This document shows, one piece after another, positions 12,127 to 22,526 of a stretch of DNA of 64,000 nt (position 1 is the stretch's first letter; each line of letters starts with the position of its first letter). The stretch is from Zarea fungicola (lineage: Eukaryota; Ascomycota; Sordariomycetes; Hypocreales; Cordycipitaceae), in contig FWCC01000111.1 in assembly GCA_900169235.1 (NCBI GenBank), positions 24,349 through 88,348 on the forward strand. The letters run 5' to 3'. The notes below the pieces were generated by a model. It did not search any database. It was not told the origin of the DNA and worked only from the letters and a program-made list of their open reading frames with translations. Made by a program: the position numbers and the translations under genes.

Positions 12127-13771
12127 ATGCCGGCTCATAACAAACCGGTTGCAGATGACATCCGTCAGCGCAGAGCGCATGAGAAATCTAGACATGGCTG
12201 CTTTAGATGCAAGCGTATAAGGAAAAAGGCATTGTTCTGGACGCCCTATTTCAAATATAACGAATTACTGACAATATAAGCAGTGTGATGAGGCCCGCCC
12301 AAGTTGCTCTCGTTGCGTAAAACAGAGAGCTAGCTGCCAGTACTCTGCAAGCAGAGATGGCGCAGAGGAAGCTGCCACACTAGACTCCGACTCCGAAATG
12401 AGACACCGCAGTCTCTCTGACTCTATAGCAGAGCCATTGAGAGCAGACTCACTGGGCCCTTTACGTAGCCATGTTGCCAGCCATATCCATCCAGCAGCAG
12501 GAAGGCTTCCGCTACTGAGCTCCTGTGAATTGGAGCTCCTCAGCCACTACATTACTCATACCAGTCGTGTCATTCCATCGGATAAGGACGACATGTTTGC
12601 TCTGCATGTTGGCATGCCAAACCTGGCCTTTACAAGTAGTGCCGTAATGGGCTCCATGTTGGCACTTTCTGCGGCTTGTAAATGCCACGATATGCTGAAA
12701 AGCGCGGGAGCTAGTATAGAGAAGCATGACGAGATGAGACGGCTCCTAGCCCTGGCTGATAAACATCATCAAGTATCCCTTGACCAAATCCAGCGGGATA
12801 TTAGCGTGGCGCATTTCGATTCGGTGCTCGCCAACGCCGCCTTGATGGTTTTGTATGCAATGTCTGGCCACCGCGTCCGGGTTCTACTCGTTCGGAAGGC
12901 AAAAGCGGCGGGAACCGTAATACCCAGAGACATGTTGCCCTTTCAGTCGCAGTGGATAACGTCTATTCGTGCAGCACACGTGGCATTTGTCGGACTATTG
13001 CAGCCGGGAGTTCGACCTACCCCGGAAGGTGCCACGCCAGCCTATCCATCGCCGTCAATTTTGTCAGAGCCAGGAGAAACTCAGCACTTTTGCGAGGATG
13101 GACCGTCAGAAAAAACGAGACGCCTGGTGTTGCCCATTGTCACTGCTACATATGAAACCGCATTGACCAAACTGCGATCTCGAAGTGAGTATAGTGCCGC
13201 CGGCGGAAACTCACACGGCATGACAGATGCCAAAATGGAAGCCTGCATGGCTTCACTCGTCATTTTAGAGACATTGTTCTTGAATATTCTCAACAGCAGT
13301 CAGCGACCTAGCGCGGAGCCCTCCCCGTCGTATGATTTTGGCGTATTGGAAAATGCGTCTCCATGGCTGATTGCGTATTTGGCCCGCGTGACGTCTGCAG
13401 CACCATCGAAACTGTGGCGACGAGCGGTAACAGCGTTTGTGAACCAAGTGCCGGCTGCGTTTCTTCAACTCGTTCAATCTGCCCTGGACCGCATGCCTGT
13501 GGAGGAGAACCAGTACAGCCAGCACGGCGAGGACGAGCTGATGCCGATGGAGCCTGCGCATAAGCCGGCCATGGACATTTTTGCGCACTGGCTCGTGCTG
13601 GTGATGCTGCTCGATGGTGTCTGGTGGATTGGCGATATCGGTCACTGGGAGCTGGGCCGTATTTTACGTTTTATGAAGGCAAAGGGTTTCAAGGTGGAAC
13701 TGGCGTCGGGCGATACATGGTGGCCAGAGACAATGTATGCAATCCAGTCAACGCTTGCCGTCAAGGTATGA
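12127..13771 (+). CDS. Zn2Cys6 transcription factor (possibly Upc2-like)
   Basis: Exons 12127-12228 and 12284-13771 give 529 aa. The binuclear zinc cluster has six cysteines at residues 25, 28, 35, 42, 45 and 52, spacing C-x2-C-x6-C-x6-C-x2-C-x6-C, with the basic KRIRKK loop. The intron falls just before the third cysteine. Its 5' end is GC, not GT (AAG|GCATTG), and its 3' end is CAG, so it appears to be a GC-AG intron of 55 bp; only this join restores the motif. The rest is an alpha-helical regulatory region (LELLSHYITHTSRVIP, then FTSSAVMGSMLALSAACKC) resembling the C-terminal domain of sterol-uptake-control-type regulators. That family assignment is from memory and tentative. It presumably acts in the nucleus; targets unknown. 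Confidence 0.88.
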
Positions 13772-14732
13772 AGTCAGACCTTATGAGAGGGCGCTACAGA
13801 AGGATTTCGTTATTTATGTAATCGATTTTGATGGCGCGAATGAAAACAAAGACAATATTGGCATATATTTACTCGATTGTGGATTCTGGCAAGGAAGTCG
13901 CCAGAGCACAATGCCACCGATCCTATTGAATAATGCTATTTGCCTTGTACCACTCCACCGGCTCGAGCTTGTCTTCGTCCAATTTCGAATAGGCGTACTT
14001 CTTACATAGTAGAATTCGTTGAACATCGTTGCTGTCATGTCGGCGGTGACCGGCCGGATTGGATGGCCGAAGATATAGTTCGATTCCAAGACACTATCCC
14101 TGGTTCTATAAACAAACTTACCAAAACGAGACTTGATCGCTCATAAACCGCCATTTTTGAGTAGAATTACAAAAAATCAACAACAACATTTTCTCTGGCT
14201 GCAGCAGCAATACCAGAATCAAGGCCCTTAAGTCAAGATTCTTGGCTGTTCGCCATGTACGCCAAAGTGGAGTGGAATACGACTCCTGTAATGTGAATAC
14301 GCCGGAATACGCCGGAATACACCCACAAGCGTATTTACTTTTGAGGCTTGGCATTTGGCAACACAGCCCCAAGTTTTCCGCCGACTGCTCGATAAAGTTG
14401 TAGATTAATCTCTTCATGTGGTGTGCTAGTCCAGGCTAAAATATTTGTAATTCTTATTTAGAAGGGAGAACATCCACTTGCCGCGACTCGCCCTTTGGCA
14501 AGTGGAAGCTTCGGCTATGATGCAAGCTACTCACCATGGCTGTGCAACTAACAAGGCGCCAGCATCATGATACTTTCAAATCGCAGTTCAAATTATTTGG
14601 AATAGTGTATTGAACCCTTCTATATAAAGGAAGGCACCACTATTCGAGTCTTTAAACAATATCCAAACACAAGCCATTGCACTCTTAGCCTCTCGCACAA
14701 GTTACCTTACACATCTCACCCGGACTCCCATC
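13772..14732. other. Intergenic region and cupin gene promoter
   Basis: AT-rich DNA with no gene. Two and a half head-to-tail copies of a 10-bp unit AATACGCCGG lie at about 14295-14318. The 100 bp before 14733 look like the cupin promoter and 5' leader. Confidence 0.6.
14631..14638 (+). promoter_or_regulatory. TATA box of the cupin gene
   Basis: TATATAAA lies 95 bp upstream of the predicted start codon. A C/A-rich leader follows (AAACAATATCCAAACACAAG), typical of strongly expressed fungal genes. Transcription would start around 14660; this is inferred, not shown. Confidence 0.6.
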
Positions 14733-15585
14733 ATGTTTCTCAACACCGCTTCGATAATTACTGGGATGTTGGCCATGTCCTCAACTGCTGCATCAGCTCC
14801 AGCAAACATGACCAATTCAGCCTCTGGTTTTAGCGACACAACTCGCTTGCGACTGGCTGATACGTACGTCTTTGAACCCTTACAATGGCCAATTGAAAAT
14901 GAATTACAAAACTAACTAACATTTGAATGCAGGGCAGTTCAGCGGTACAGCATCCTATCCGACGACAAGCAATTTGTCTATGACCTCGGCCAAAACGGTG
15001 GCCAGGCAATTGCAAATCGCCAGACGTTCCCAGCCTTGGTCGGGTCCGGCACTAGCATTGCCGCTGCCAAATTCCCTGGTACGTTCACAAAAAATAACAT
15101 CCGGGATGTAAACTTCCTTTCTGACATAATTTTCTCGCCCAGGCTGCTCCATTAGCAAGCTGCATATTCATCCCCGAGCTGCAGAAATGCTGGTCCTCCT
15201 CTCCGGTCGCATCATGACCGAGACGATTGTTGAGCTTGGAGTTGTCAATGCACAGGGCAAGCAGCGCGTCATTCACAACGAGCTTGGCCCAAACATGATG
15301 ACCATCTTCGACCAGGGCGCGCTCCACACGCAAATCAACCCGGATTGCGAGACCGCCTCCGCCTTGACTGTCTTTTCCAATGAAGATGGCGGATTCGGGT
15401 TCGTGGCGGACCAGAGCTTTGCGCTGCCGGACGATATCATCGCGACCCAGCTGGGAGACTCCATTTCTGGTGCAGAGATTGATAGGATTCGGTCGTCGCT
15501 GCCTCAAGGAGTTATTGCCCGTATTGAAGCCTGCCTTAAGAAGTGCAACATTCCTAAGCGACAGGTTGATAGTGCTTCGCTGTAG
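14733..15585 (+). CDS. Secreted spherulin/germin-like cupin
   Basis: Exons 14733-14863, 14933-15078 and 15143-15585 (introns 69 and 64 bp) encode 239 aa. The N-terminus MFLNTASIITGMLAMSSTAA is a signal peptide with likely cleavage after ASA near residue 22, so the product should be secreted or wall-bound. Cupin motif 1 is present with His100, His102 and Glu107 (KLHIHPRAAEMLVLLSG), and motif 2 with His154 (FDQGALHTQIN); these are the usual metal ligands of germins and spherulin-1 proteins. Length fits the family. Members include stress-induced wall proteins and metal-dependent oxidases; activity here is unknown. A clear TATA box precedes the gene. Confidence 0.9.
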
Positions 15586-16266
15586 ACCTGTTGGACCATA
15601 TCATCCCGCGGTGCAAGATGCGTCGCACACCAAATTTGGCAGGCAGATGTAGAGAGCTAAATCACGTCTTGATAGGATTCGGTGTTTTATATAGACCATG
15701 GACAAGGGCCTCACATGGCATACCATCTACTTGCCTTTGACGAATCCTCTGTCGTTAATTAACGATCAAGCTTGTTGCCAACGATTTTGATGTTTTGCAC
15801 ATGCCAGTAGTGATAGTCGGCTTTACCGGTGATAATGTTGAAACAAATGATTCCAACGCATGTAAGCAGCGGCCGCTAGCTTTGGAGAGGAATGTCTAAA
15901 TCATTATGCACCGCGGCATCATTTTCCCGTGTAAGTGACCTGGTGGCCTTGCCTCGAGGTTCGTCCACTGTAGGCCCGAAACTTCCTTTTTGAGGTTGAT
16001 GGCTTCGACTCCTAGCGTGTGTTGGGCAGCTAACAGGACCGGGCTTAACATGTATGTAAGTCATCATGCCTAAAAAGTGACATTTCCTGTTTTTGGATAG
16101 TGCTATGACATCCTGATTAATAATGGAGATTGAGAAATTTATCGCGAGCCGATAAAATCATGTATAACAACGGAGTCTGTATCTCGTATCCAGGTTGTTA
16201 CGGATCGGAATCAAGTCAGGTCCAAGGTATTAATCGTCATTCACCTACTCCACCAGCCTTGTCAGA
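15586..16266. other. Intergenic region
   Basis: This is the 3' flank of the cupin gene and 5' flank of the NmrA-like gene. No open frame longer than about 60 codons looks real, and no repeat was recognised. Confidence 0.6.
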
Positions 16267-17133
16267 ATGCAAGAACCTCTCTTGATTTGCGGAGCCACTG
16301 GCAGGACTGGCCGTCTTGCTACTACATTTCTTCTTGAAAAGGGCCGTCCTGTACGTGCATTGGTGCACACTGACGATGCTCGTGCCAGAGCTCTCAAAGA
16401 ATTAGGAGCCGAAGTCATCCTTGGTGACCTGCTTGACGCGCAGAATGTCCGACTGACCCTAAAAGATATCAAGCGCGCATGCTTTGTTTACCCGCAGCGT
16501 CCCGGTATCGTGGAAGTAGCCGCCGGTTTCGCTCAAGCAGCTCGCGATGCCGGCGTTGAGTTTATTGTCAACATGTCCCAATGGACGGCTGGCCCAGACG
16601 CCACCAGCGAATGTGCAGTTCAATAATGGGCGGCGGAGAGAGAGTTTGACAGGCTCGGGCCGCCGGTCTGCCATTTACAACCGACGGCGTTTACCGAGTG
16701 GCTCGTCATGATGCAAGAAATGATTCGCCAAGGCCGTTACGCAGTTCCCTTTGGACCAAGTGGGACTTTTTCATCGATTTGCGTCGAGGATATAGCCAAA
16801 GTCATTACTGCCATCTTGGCTGATCCAGCAGGCCATGCAGGCCAAACGTATCCCTTATATGGGCCGCAAGAACTGTCACCTCCAGAGATAGCTGCCATTG
16901 TCGGCGAGACTCTGGGGAAAGAGGTGCGGTATGAGCAGGTGACGGGTGAGGAATGGGTCAAAGAAATTACGGGACGGAATATTCCATACCTCGAACAGCA
17001 TGTAGCGGACATGCATGGACGGGGTTTGATGGCAGGAACAAACAGCAATGTGGAACGATTGACCGGCCATAAGCCAAAGTCCATTGCCGAGTTTACCAAA
17101 CAAAATCAAGCCATACGGTGCAATAATGCATAA
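16267..17133 (+). pseudogene. NmrA-like NAD(P)-binding protein, interrupted by one in-frame stop
   Basis: The N-terminal part (ATG 16267) has the Rossmann glycine motif CGATGRTGR at residues 8-16 and runs through RAGVEF-type NmrA sequence to a TAA at 16624-16626. The same frame then continues without a start (WAAER, then GPPVCHL and PTAFTEWL) to the stop at 17131-17133 with typical NmrA C-terminal features (FSSICVEDIAKVI, SPPEIAAIVGETLG). The whole would be 288 codons plus the stop, a normal family length. No intron can remove the TAA and keep frame. It is therefore a gene with a single nonsense change (recent pseudogene or sequencing error). NmrA-like proteins are atypical short-chain dehydrogenases or redox sensors. 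No joined protein is proposed as functional. Confidence 0.82.
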
Positions 17134-17179
17134 TTTAGCCGTTGAATAGTACATAAAATCTATTCTGGCTCCTCTGAGT

Positions 17180-20177
17180 TTAATTTGCTCGATGCTGTAG
17201 CTGTGAAGCAAACTCCTGGAGCTTCGCAGACACCTGCTTTAAGAAGCTTGAATTACTTGATCTTTGAGTCTTCTCCACCAGGGAAGCAAAATCCTTAATC
17301 ACTGCATTTAAATGCTCCGAATCCTTAGGCACAAACCAGTGAAGGTGTTCTAAATATAGAGCTTTCAATGGTTGATCGTTGTCTGTGTCGAGGCGAAACG
17401 AGTGTAGTAAGTAGTCAGTCGATACTGTGCTCACTGCCTTTCCTGGCCGCTGGCATCTAGCGTTCGGGTTCGCACCGTGAGATAGGAATTCTGACAAAAT
17501 GCCAGATTCTATAGCCATCTTAAGTTGCCCCTGTAGCCTTCGAACAGTGGCAGCGTGTGTATCATCATGTTGGGGCAAGACATGCTCGCAAAGGATAATC
17601 CACGGAGTCTTTTCAGTGCTAGCACCAAGAGTTTCCGCCGTGGAGAAGAATGTATTTGGTTCTTGTCCTTGTTTCAGAAGGCAAGAAACTGTTTGCGTAG
17701 TTGCATTATTCCAGCGTGGTCGCCGCTCGCTTATCTCACCAACCTCATAGTCTGGGAAGAGCGCCAGCACCAAGGAAGGGGCTTCCAATCGCGCAAAGTA
17801 TTGAGGTTGACGAGACAGGATATCAGACAGATATTGCCAAAGGTTGTGCCCTATGACCTGCGCTCGAAGTAGTTGCAAGCTTTCCTCTGCACTAGCGCCC
17901 TTCGCTACCAGACAGTTGTCGAGGTCATCTAGGAGACGATTGCAGATAGCAACATCCTTGGGTTCTGTCAGCTGAACTGCCGCCGCCAATAGTGAGTTGA
18001 TGCTGGATAAGAACTCAGATCTAGGTTCGTCTGACATGGCCGCCCTGCTAGTCTTGGTCCAGGCTGCTGCAGCTCTTAGAAGACAGAGAGCCGGCGAGAA
18101 TCCAGACGGTGTTTTGGCACTGAGCAAGGCTTTGGTCGCAGCTTGATCAAGATAATCCCGAACTGTGCGATGAAGACAGTTGACAGCGCCCGTTTTTTGG
18201 TCGACATCAAGAAGCCCACGACAGATGACATTTAGCTGCTGCGTGGTATTCACCAACTGCCGCCTGTACTCTAATCTGCTGGGAGGGTCTGGCGAGAGGC
18301 TCAAGACATAATTAGGATCAGAGAATTCTATATCATGAAAGTAGTAAATGCCAATATCAAGCGGCTTCTCTGCTGTCTCGGTGATGAGAAACGAAGTGGC
18401 CATTTTAGCTTGGTCAGCTTGTTTAACGTTTTCCAGGTTATACGTAAAAAAGTCATCCAGCTCAGGAGGATACCTTTCCAAGACCTGTAACAGGTTCGCT
18501 GAAGTACCATTATCTACCGTTTCCAATAGACACTTAGTGGCGAGTGATACCCACAGGAAGACGCCTTGAGACCTTTGACTGATTGCCAGACCGAGCTCTT
18601 GCAGCTGCCCCTGGTCAAGAGTCGTTGCCGTAGGTGAATGATGGTTGAATCGATCTTGAACAAAGCTCACAATGTCCTCCTTTGTTACATCGTGCAGGCA
18701 AAGCTGGCCCTTCTTCCCCGAGCCGAATACTTCCTCAAACACTCTCCATGGTCTGCTGGAAAGACATAGCTTGACGTTTTCCGACTTGGCGAGCGACATC
18801 AACTCGTGGCAGAGGGTGAGATGATCACCTTCAAACTCATCCAGGCCATCAATGAAGAAGCAAAATTTGACAGGCAAACCGGGCCGCGCCACAATATCAT
18901 AAAGAGCTCGATATAGATCGGCCATTGCCCAACTGGTAGAGCTTGATGAATTCCAGCGTTCTGGAAACAGAGTCTGTATTTCATCGGGAAGTTGCCTCAA
19001 AATTTCAAAGAGCAGCGTTTGCAAGAGGCCACTCTGAGACCTCTGCATTTGAGTCCCGGCGCACCAAAAATAATGGTTAGCAATGGCTGTGCGCTTAGGA
19101 GCAGACCACTTGGCCAATGCTTCTCGAGTCTTCTCGTTATTAGCAATGAACTTCATCAAGGTCGACTTTCCAGCTCCTGGCTTGCCGGATACCCAGAAAA
19201 TTCCGTTTCCATCTTCAAGCCATGCTGAAAGACCAGATGAAGAATTTGAAGCCGGCGTTGACGGCTCTGATGAATCCGGAGCTGAGAACACCCAAGAAAA
19301 TGTCCGCCTATGTGCCTCTGGAATTGTGTCGTGTCGAGCGACACTGCTTCGGAACACTAGGCTCCTGAGAAGTGCATGGTCCTTTTTGACATATTGTTTC
19401 TGATCCCTCATCCTGTCAAGTTGGATTTGAATATGCTGGATTTCGTCACTAGATAATACCTGTGCAGACTTGTCCTGCTGGAGATTGCGAGTTTGTGTTT
19501 CCAATTCACGTAATAGGCTGGCTAGGGTTTTAAGTCGATCGGACCTGTGACACTGAAGTCTGCTACTTTCCAACTGTAGCTGGCGTATTTGATGTTTGTA
19601 GGTGACAAGGTTGTTGCTGAAATTCCTATTAGAAACAGTGGCCGAAATGGGTAACGAGGCGAACATACCTTAACACCTTTGCTACTTGGCGAGTACAAGC
19701 CGCCCGCAGTTCTTGTAGTCTTTCAGCGAGTTTTCGCAACTCAAAGCTTTGGCGTGAATTCCCCGCAGAGGGACGGGACGTCTTCCAAGTATCTAGTGAT
19801 GTTGCGATACGCTTGCGACCTCGGTCTGTTTGAACAATGGCCAAGACGCGGCGGGAAATGGATCTGCAGTTTGATGCGAGCTCCTTGACGGCTGCCCCAT
19901 CATTTTGGCGCCGGCTCTTCGCCGTTTCATCCACATAGACCTTCACAGAGAACTCTAGTTCAGCCGAGGCTTCTTCGACATACTGCAGCTGGTGCGCGTA
20001 GTCAACTTGGTCACTTTCAGCTTCCGTGTCCGTGTCAGTGTCTGTGCTGGGTGGGGAACTGGACATTGGCAAGCTGGACATTGGCTTCGTTAACGCACTA
20101 CCACCACCATCTGTGGCCAACGCAAGGGCCAAGCCGCTGCAGTGTACAGCACACTGCAACACAGATAATTCCTGCAT
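17180..20177 (-). CDS. NACHT-domain NLR-like protein (STAND NTPase)
   Basis: Exons complement(17180..19625, 19669..20177), with a short 43-bp intron, give 984 aa. The N-terminal 310 residues form a helical region with a Ser/Thr/Asp stretch at about 33-53 and predicted coiled-coil, the usual place of a fungal NLR signalling domain; no named domain was recognised. The NACHT core has Walker A GKPGAGKST at residues 317-325 and Walker B FFIDGLDEF at about 426-434, then a sensor-like LCLSSRPW. The C-terminal 550 residues resemble the helical NACHT-associated region; only one ankyrin-like fragment (EFLSHGANPNARC) is seen and no tandem WD, TPR or ankyrin array. Fungal NLRs work in non-self recognition and regulated cell death; that role here is inferred. 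The gene ends 46 bp from the NmrA-like relic (tail to tail). Confidence 0.9.
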
Positions 20178-20575
20178 AAGGCCCGCGACTTTTGTGTTTT
20201 AAGAATCGCAAGTAAAATGCGGTGTCATGGATGATGCAAGGGGGAAGATTGGATTGCGGCATATGCAGTGCACACCCACACTAGCAAACAGTAATGCGGG
20301 CAGCCTGCTGACTTAAAATTCCCGTAATAGCCGACATGTCAATGTTAGTTACAGATTGATTGCCTGATATGTATCTCGCAAAACATATATTTAACCCCGT
20401 CTGAACATTCGACCTACAATAGGTGGCGCATCGTGTAGTTAAATGCAATGGCAGTCTATGGATTGTTTTCCGTGCTAACAGTACAACTCGCTGACTGCCT
20501 ACACTGAACAGTGAGCTGGGCTTTGTATCAGTAATCAAGGCCGCATGACAACTACCTTTATCTTCAATTGCCTCT
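20178..20575. other. Intergenic region between DUF1993 and NLR genes
   Basis: About 400 bp that must hold the NLR promoter and the DUF1993 3' end. No clear TATA box or other element was seen. Confidence 0.5.
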
Positions 20576-21199
20576 TCAGAAGGCAGATAAAAATAAACGC
20601 TTATCCAAAGGCACGCCTTGGACTCGAAGGATACTATACACCATACTGTGGTGAAACCAGCTACATGACAGAATTAGCAACAGACTTTCGGCAATGTCTT
20701 GCAGGACGACTAACAAACTTGGCCCAGTGATATGGTGGGCACACTCTAGAGCCGATTTGGTGACTGAGAGATTGCCAAGATTTATCGTAATTGTATTTTC
20801 CTCTTTGCCCTCGAGCCTCGCTGGGTCGACACCTTCCAGCACAGCCAATGTGCGCTGAGCTCGCTGAATGAGCTCATCAAGTGAAAGGCCTTCTGGTTGG
20901 ATCTTCTCGGCTTCTGCGTCAGTGGCACCAAGATCAACCAGAAATTGGATTACATTAAAGCTTGTAAAAGTTACATGAAATGGAAGTGGCTGTATTTCTG
21001 GTAGCCGTTTTAGTGCGGCAAAAAAGAGTCTGGGCAAACTTACAAACATGTCCTTTACCAGACGGCCATGAGTTAACTTCGTTTCCCCATGATTATGATC
21101 TTTACACCATTCCTTTCCTTTTTGTAGGAGCTTGATTTGGTTGTCCACTGCTTTACGAAAATAGGGTACGGTAGCCTCGTACAGTGCTGGTCCAACCAT
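20576..21199 (-). CDS. DUF1993 family protein
   Basis: Proposed exons complement(20576..20660, 20715..20989, 21044..21199), both introns 54 bp, give 171 aa. The first intron (GTAAGT...ATACAG) has no stop in frame and could be misread as coding; removing it restores the family pattern VKDM-F-PLPFHVTFTSF. The second removes a filler and restores FWFHHSMVYSILRVQGVPL, the conserved C-terminal motif of DUF1993. The ATG at 21199 (MVGPALYEATVPYF) is the likely start, because no ATG lies further upstream in frame. DUF1993 proteins are small helical proteins, probably with a DinB-like fold, of unknown function. Placed next to an NLR gene, it may belong to the same variable block, but no link is shown. 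Confidence 0.85.
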   Translation of the reverse strand: MVGPALYEATVPYFRKAVDNQIKLLQKGKEWCKDHNHGETKLTHGRLVKDMFVSLPRLFFAALKRLPEIQPLPFHVTFTSFNVIQFLVDLGATDAEAEKIQPEGLSLDELIQRAQRTLAVLEGVDPARLEGKEENTITINLGNLSVTKSALECAHHITGPSLLVVLQDIAESLLLILSCSWFHHSMVYSILRVQGVPLDKRLFLSAF

Positions 21200-21845
21200 G
21201 TTGCCCGATGATTCGGTGTTTCCGTGCAAGAAGTGATCGTGTCTCACTCTGGGCGAAAAGAAATGGGAAAAACACGCAGGAGTATAGCTGAATCATGCCA
21301 CCAAGAGGGGATTGACCACTTTTTATAATTTCGTAAAGTCCGCTCCATCTATCCTTCTAGCCTAAAGGTCCTGATAACGAGGTTTTGAAAATACGCCTAT
21401 TATTAATCATTTCTTTACTTTTCTTATTTAAAGCGGAGTAGAGTACAAGTAGCTCATGAGGCTTCTGGCCCTATACCATTGTGGAAGATTTTGGTAGAAA
21501 CCTCTTTTTTTTGAGAATGGTTATCTCGAGAACTGTCTTGCAACGAGGCTGCGGTTGCTGTCTGTCCAAGGAAGCAGGCAGGCACGTTTCACGTGCTACG
21601 TTGGCGTAATTTTTGTGCCGGTTTAACCGATTCTTACTCTGGACTTACTAATTACTACTGTTAACGCAAGCAAACAGGCTTGGGTGGTATTTAGTCTGCG
21701 CAACTTGATCTGGTCGTTAACGCACTGAACCATGTAATAAGCGCCCTACTGTTCTACTGTTGTGAAGTCAGATACTTTTGTTTTGCCTTTCCTCTGCACC
21801 GCCTGTGCCTTTTCAGCTCCAACTTGGAATAATCTATTTCTATTT
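21200..21845. other. Intergenic region between divergent genes
   Basis: Shared 5' flank of the DUF1993 and F-box-like genes. AT-rich in the middle (21370-21430). No regulatory element can be named. Confidence 0.5.
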
Positions 21846-22526
21846 ATGAGTCAAAAGCGAAAGGAACCAGAAGGTGTAGAGGATGGCGAGGAGACAACAC
21901 TGCAGCTTGGGCCGCCCATGGCACATGAGCCGATGCTGCATCGCAACCATCAGCCGTCGCAATTAGCCCGCCTCCCTCACGAGTTGCTCATCCAAATCAT
22001 TGAGCCAATTCTCATCCATGATGAACCTCTCCTGCTACTTCCAAAATTACGCTTCGTCAGGACCAAGACATCCACCCGGGGGAACGCATGGTCGCCGCTG
22101 GTCAGCATCCTTCTCGCCTGCCGCGCTATGTACTTTGCTGGCATCGAGGTATTTTACGGGCGCAATACGCTGCATTTTGTCGAGGCGCTGCATTTGCGCA
22201 AGCTTGTCGAAACGCGGCTTAGCTATGACCAGCGCTGGAGCGTCACGGCCATTCGGCTTACTGTGGCCTGGCAGAAGGGGCGCGGTCGAGACTCGCCGTG
22301 GCGACTGCTGCATGATTGTGATTCGTGCGCCGAGTGGAAGGATGTGCTCGAACATCTTCCGAGATTGCGGCGGGTGATAATGAGAAATGTAACGGAATTT
22401 AAAAAGGCGGATTTGATGACGCAGATGGTTGCCGCTGCTTTTGAAGCGCGGATGCAAGATGAGATTGGTACAGAGAAATCGGAGATCTTGGCTTTTGAAT
22501 GGCCGTTGAGTAATCATACAGTGTAA
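21846..22526 (+). CDS. F-box-like protein
   Basis: A single exon of 226 aa starting MSQKRKEPEGVEDGEE. Residues about 42-58 (ARLPHELLIQIIEPIL) match the LPxELLxxI core of an F-box. The rest (ACRAMYFAGIEVFYGRNTLHF) is typical of short fungal proteins with an F-box-like head and no recognisable repeats, often of the DUF7730-like type. F-box proteins recruit substrates to SCF ubiquitin ligases; for these short versions that role is not established. The frame is open for 28 codons upstream without an ATG, so the start chosen is the first ATG. Confidence 0.7.
   Translation: MSQKRKEPEGVEDGEETTLQLGPPMAHEPMLHRNHQPSQLARLPHELLIQIIEPILIHDEPLLLLPKLRFVRTKTSTRGNAWSPLVSILLACRAMYFAGIEVFYGRNTLHFVEALHLRKLVETRLSYDQRWSVTAIRLTVAWQKGRGRDSPWRLLHDCDSCAEWKDVLEHLPRLRRVIMRNVTEFKKADLMTQMVAAAFEARMQDEIGTEKSEILAFEWPLSNHTV

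Noticed and set aside
14295..14318. Short AATACGCCGG repeat as a possible regulatory array or CRISPR-like repeat
   Set aside because: Only about two and a half adjoining copies with no spacers; best seen as a minor tandem duplication.
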